32,931 bases of DNA, from assembly GCA_002448305.1 (NCBI GenBank), contig DJWY01000003.1, forward strand, positions 1 to 32,931, given 5' to 3'. Below are positions 30,440-32,931 of the stretch, one piece after another. The DNA comes from Selenomonadales bacterium UBA7018 (lineage in GTDB: Bacteria; Bacillota; Negativicutes; Selenomonadales; Selenomonadaceae). The notes beneath the pieces are model-generated. The model was given only the letters and a program-made list of their open reading frames with translations, was not told the DNA's origin and did not search any database. The position numbers were made by a program, and so were the translations under genes. The first letter of the stretch is position 1, and each line of letters starts with the position of its first letter.

Positions 30440-32503
30440 CTACTCCTTAGTTGTTATTAACATTTCCAATTCTTCGGGCGTGACTTTTGTTGCGGAAATT
30501 TGTTTTATCTGTTCGTCCTTAGTCAGGGAAATTTTCTTCCGCGCAGATTTTTTATCGGGCTTGATTTCATCTGCAAAAATTTTTGCGAAAGCTTCTTCCG
30601 CCGTGTCGACAGCGAAAATTTTTAAGCCTAAGTGCCCTTTGGGAATATCCTTAGCGTTTTCTTTCGGGATAACTAAAGTTTTAATTCCTGCCTGCTTTGC
30701 GCCGTAGGCTTTCTCGAAAACGCCGCCGACCGGTCGAACTTTTCCCTGCAATGAAATTTCGCCCGTAACTGCCACGTCTTGACGAATTTTTTTGCCCGTA
30801 ACTGCGCTAACTAATGCCGCTAAAATCGCCGTGCCCGCGCTGGGACCGTCAATGTTGCCGCCGCCGATAACGTTTATATGAACGTCGAAATCGTGAATAT
30901 CTTTTCCGGTCGTCTGGCGCAGGACGCTTGCCGCATTGAACACGGAATCTTTCGCCATAGAGCCGGCGGTTTCGTTAAATCGAATTGTGCCCTTGCCCTT
31001 TTCGGCAGGAAAAACAACCGCTTCAATTTCGATAACCGAGCCAATGAAGCCACTCACGCCAAGCCCGAAAATATGCCCGACTGTCGCCTTGCTCGACGCC
31101 TTTTTAGTGACGAATTGATAAAGGCGGCTAACCTGCGCGACTTCGTAAACATCGCGCTTTTCGATTTTAATAGGCTGGTCGAACTTCAAAATTTTTTCTT
31201 CGTTGCGGTCAAGTGCCAAGCTGTAGGCGTCGGCAAGAATGTTAATCGCCTTGCGCCCTTCAATCGTATATTCGCTAATCGTCTCGGCAATTCCTTCCTC
31301 AAGTTCGACGTTGAGTTTACTGGCGGCATTGTTGACAATCTCGACGATATGCGCGGGCGTCAACGGTTCGAAATAAATTTCAGCGCAACGCGAACGCAAT
31401 GCCGGATTAATCGACGAGGCGTCGCGGGTCGTCGCTCCAATTAGGACAAAATCGGCGGGCGCACCGTTCTCGAATAACATTTTGACATAAGGCGGAACTT
31501 TTTCGTCGGTCGGGTCGTAGTAGCTCGACTCAAAAAAGACGCGTTTATCTTCCAAAACTTTCAGCAATTTATTCTGCAACATAATATCCATTTCGCCGAT
31601 TTCGTCGATAAACAAAATGCCGCCGTGCGCTTCCGTGACGAGTCCGGGCTTTGGTTCAGGAATACCGCTTTCGGCAAGTTGTTTCTGCGCACCTTGATAA
31701 ATTGGGTCGTGCACGGAGCCTAAAAGCGGGTTCGTCACGTCGCGGGGGTCCCAACGTAAAGTTGTCCCGTCAGTTTCGACAAACGGCGCATCTTTATCGA
31801 ACGGGCTAAGCTCCGTGCCGCGTACCGCCTCTAAGACAAGTCGCGCCGCCGTAGTTTTGCCGACGCCTGGCGGACCATACAAAATTAAATGTTGCGGATA
31901 GGGTGAGGCGAGTTTTGAGCGCAACGATTTAACCGCCCGTTCCTGCCCGACGATTTCTTCTAATTTTTGCGGGCGAAGAAGTTCCATAACCGATTGTGTT
32001 AAATGAATTTCTTCCAACTGCTGCAGTTCTTCGCGCTTTTTCTTATCGTGCGGCGTTTCTTCTGATTTTTCTTCCTTCAAAACTTGCATGCGAATATCCT
32101 TGACATATTCTTGATGGTCTTTTTCCATTTTCTCCGAAATTTTGCGCTCGATTTTGTCTTCGACTTGCCGCCGCGCCATTATGTCCGCGATTAACTCTGA
32201 AAGATACGCTATTTGCTCGTTTATCTCGGAAGGCTTTGGCGGCGGCGATAACGTCGGATTTTCTTCAAGGATTCGGCGCAAGGCAAGAATTCTTTCTGCG
32301 GGGTCGGGAGAACGCATGTAGCGGAGCGCGTCCATTTTGCCTGCCTGCAAAACTAATCTGTCTGCGCCCATAACATCGACTAGGATTGTATAAAGCGCGG
32401 CGACTTCTCTATCAGTTTCGGTTTCGTGGTGCGGCGAAATTGGCAACGGATTTTTTTGCCCGCCGACCGCTCGATTGATTGCTCCAAAAAATTTTTTAAA
32501 CAC
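30440..32503 (-). CDS. lonC: LonC-type ATP-dependent protease
   Basis: The 687-residue protein is a Lon-family AAA+ protease in the LonC/LonB-like group, without the large N-terminal domain of LonA. Walker A GPPGVGKT (about 210-217), Walker B GILFIDEIGEM, sensor ATTRDASSINPALRSRC, then the protease domain with Ser555 in NIDGPSAGTAI and Lys598 in GVFEKAYGAKQAG. A charged, helical N-terminal region (1-180) is rich in Glu and Lys. The start is GTG at 32503, following GAAAGGTGGG; longer in-frame starts lack a ribosome site. It lies after rplI. LonC members often degrade only unfolded proteins and some lack ATPase motifs; here they are intact. Confidence 0.88.
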   Translation of the reverse strand: MFKKFFGAINRAVGGQKNPLPISPHHETETDREVAALYTILVDVMGADRLVLQAGKMDALRYMRSPDPAERILALRRILEENPTLSPPPKPSEINEQIAYLSELIADIMARRQVEDKIERKISEKMEKDHQEYVKDIRMQVLKEEKSEETPHDKKKREELQQLEEIHLTQSVMELLRPQKLEEIVGQERAVKSLRSKLASPYPQHLILYGPPGVGKTTAARLVLEAVRGTELSPFDKDAPFVETDGTTLRWDPRDVTNPLLGSVHDPIYQGAQKQLAESGIPEPKPGLVTEAHGGILFIDEIGEMDIMLQNKLLKVLEDKRVFFESSYYDPTDEKVPPYVKMLFENGAPADFVLIGATTRDASSINPALRSRCAEIYFEPLTPAHIVEIVNNAASKLNVELEEGIAETISEYTIEGRKAINILADAYSLALDRNEEKILKFDQPIKIEKRDVYEVAQVSRLYQFVTKKASSKATVGHIFGLGVSGFIGSVIEIEAVVFPAEKGKGTIRFNETAGSMAKDSVFNAASVLRQTTGKDIHDFDVHINVIGGGNIDGPSAGTAILAALVSAVTGKKIRQDVAVTGEISLQGKVRPVGGVFEKAYGAKQAGIKTLVIPKENAKDIPKGHLGLKIFAVDTAEEAFAKIFADEIKPDKKSARKKISLTKDEQIKQISATKVTPEELEMLITTKE

Positions 32504-32565
32504 AGATTCCCACCTTTCAAAAGCAATTAAAAATAAAGAAAGCCTAGTTAATAGTGACAATCCGG

Positions 32566-32653
32566 CCGCCCATGACGGGCGGTCGCCGCGACCATTTCGC
32601 GTGACGCGAAATTTAGCGGTCTAAGCGGCTTTCTTTGCCGCACACAAAGAAAG
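32566..32653. repeat. Cluster of palindromes between rplI and lonC
   Basis: Four perfect dyads in 88 bp: CCGCCC/GGGCGG (32566-32582), GGTCGC-C-GCGACC (32581-32593), ATTTCGCG/CGCGAAAT (32594-32612) and CTTTCTTTG/CAAAGAAAG (32629-32653, 7-nt loop; GCGGC/GCCGC is nested at 32625-32641). No frame is visible. It may be a mobile REP-like element or a processed RNA structure. Confidence 0.7.
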
Positions 32654-32707
32654 TAAGTTAATCAACTAAAAAAAATTATCGATTTAAATCAACGTCATGC
32701 AACAAAT

Positions 32708-32931
32708 TTATCCCTCTACAACTTCAAACTTAATTTTCGTCGTAACTTCGGGGTGCAACTTGATAACTGCGTCGTAAATGCCCGCTCCCGTCACGTTGCC
32801 TTGAATGGAAATCTTGCGCTTGTCGACGTTGAGCGAATGATTTTCCTTGAGAGCCTTAGCAACATCGGAGCCGCCCACCGAGCCGAAAAGTTTTCCGTCC
32901 TTGCCGATTTTAACCGGAATTTTCACGGAAA
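32708..32931 (-). CDS. rplI: Ribosomal protein L9 (bL9), C-terminal part
   Basis: The last 74 or so residues of bL9 are present; the gene runs off the window end. LFGSVGGSDVAKALKE, the DKRKISI segment and IKLHPEVTTKIKFEVVEG are the typical C-terminal domain of L9. A GTG at 32924-32926 is an internal Val codon, not a start. It precedes lonC by about 200 bp with the palindrome cluster between them. Confidence 0.93.
   Translation of the reverse strand, partial: SVKIPVKIGKDGKLFGSVGGSDVAKALKENHSLNVDKRKISIQGNVTGAGIYDAVIKLHPEVTTKIKFEVVEG

Overview
The window reads as chromosomal DNA of an anaerobic, motile, Firmicutes-type bacterium. I favour the Negativicutes (Selenomonas-like diderm Firmicutes). 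The grounds are a cheB-cheA-cheW-cheC-cheD-fliA block ending in a FapA-type DUF342 gene, a LonC protease gene directly after rplI, strong AAGGAGG-type ribosome sites, frequent TTG/GTG starts and sigma-A promoters of TTGNNN-17-TATAAT type. The assignment is inference; no rRNA gene is present. Almost all genes lie on the minus strand.

Layout. 90-8045 is a chemotaxis/motility operon on the minus strand: cheB, cheA, cheW, cheC, cheD, a small membrane protein, fliA, and a DUF342 protein. cheR, cheY and receptor genes are not here. 8186-10388 holds a SAM-dependent methyltransferase gene and accC. 10454-10846 is a gene-poor interval that looks like a type I toxin-antitoxin locus: a 24-residue hydrophobic peptide whose ribosome site lies in a GC hairpin, a good promoter, a 5'-3' long-range pairing, an intrinsic terminator and antisense promoters. 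folE2 follows at 10839-11618.

11848-18857 is a sugar-alcohol cluster: a glucitol-type PTS (srlA, srlE, srlB), a SAF-domain NAD(P) oxidoreductase, a SorC-type regulator, a YjbQ protein, an archaeal-type triose-phosphate isomerase homologue and, divergently, a class II ketose-bisphosphate aldolase. No sorbitol-6-phosphate dehydrogenase is present. Repeated ACTTTTAC boxes before both srlA and the aldolase suggest one regulon and possibly an undescribed polyol route.

18948-22410 holds uvrB, a DeoR-family regulator and a decayed IS200/IS605-type TnpB element. 22411-26140 holds a 53-residue protein and a CsoR-type metal sensor sharing a divergent promoter palindrome, a 1014-residue CapA/Mur-ligase/VanY fusion, and tRNA-Ala(GGC). 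26237-32931 is a minus-strand run: rplI (partial), lonC, a family 2 glycosyltransferase with a C8 tract, a class I aminotransferase, a ZnuA-like lipoprotein and a DUF362 protein. The lonC to znuA-like genes are translationally coupled, each ribosome site lying in the end of the gene before.

Intergenic gaps carry several unrelated repeat types: heptamer hairpins inside the chemotaxis operon, a degenerate tandem repeat near 16.35-16.61 kb, and a cluster of palindromes near 32.57-32.65 kb.
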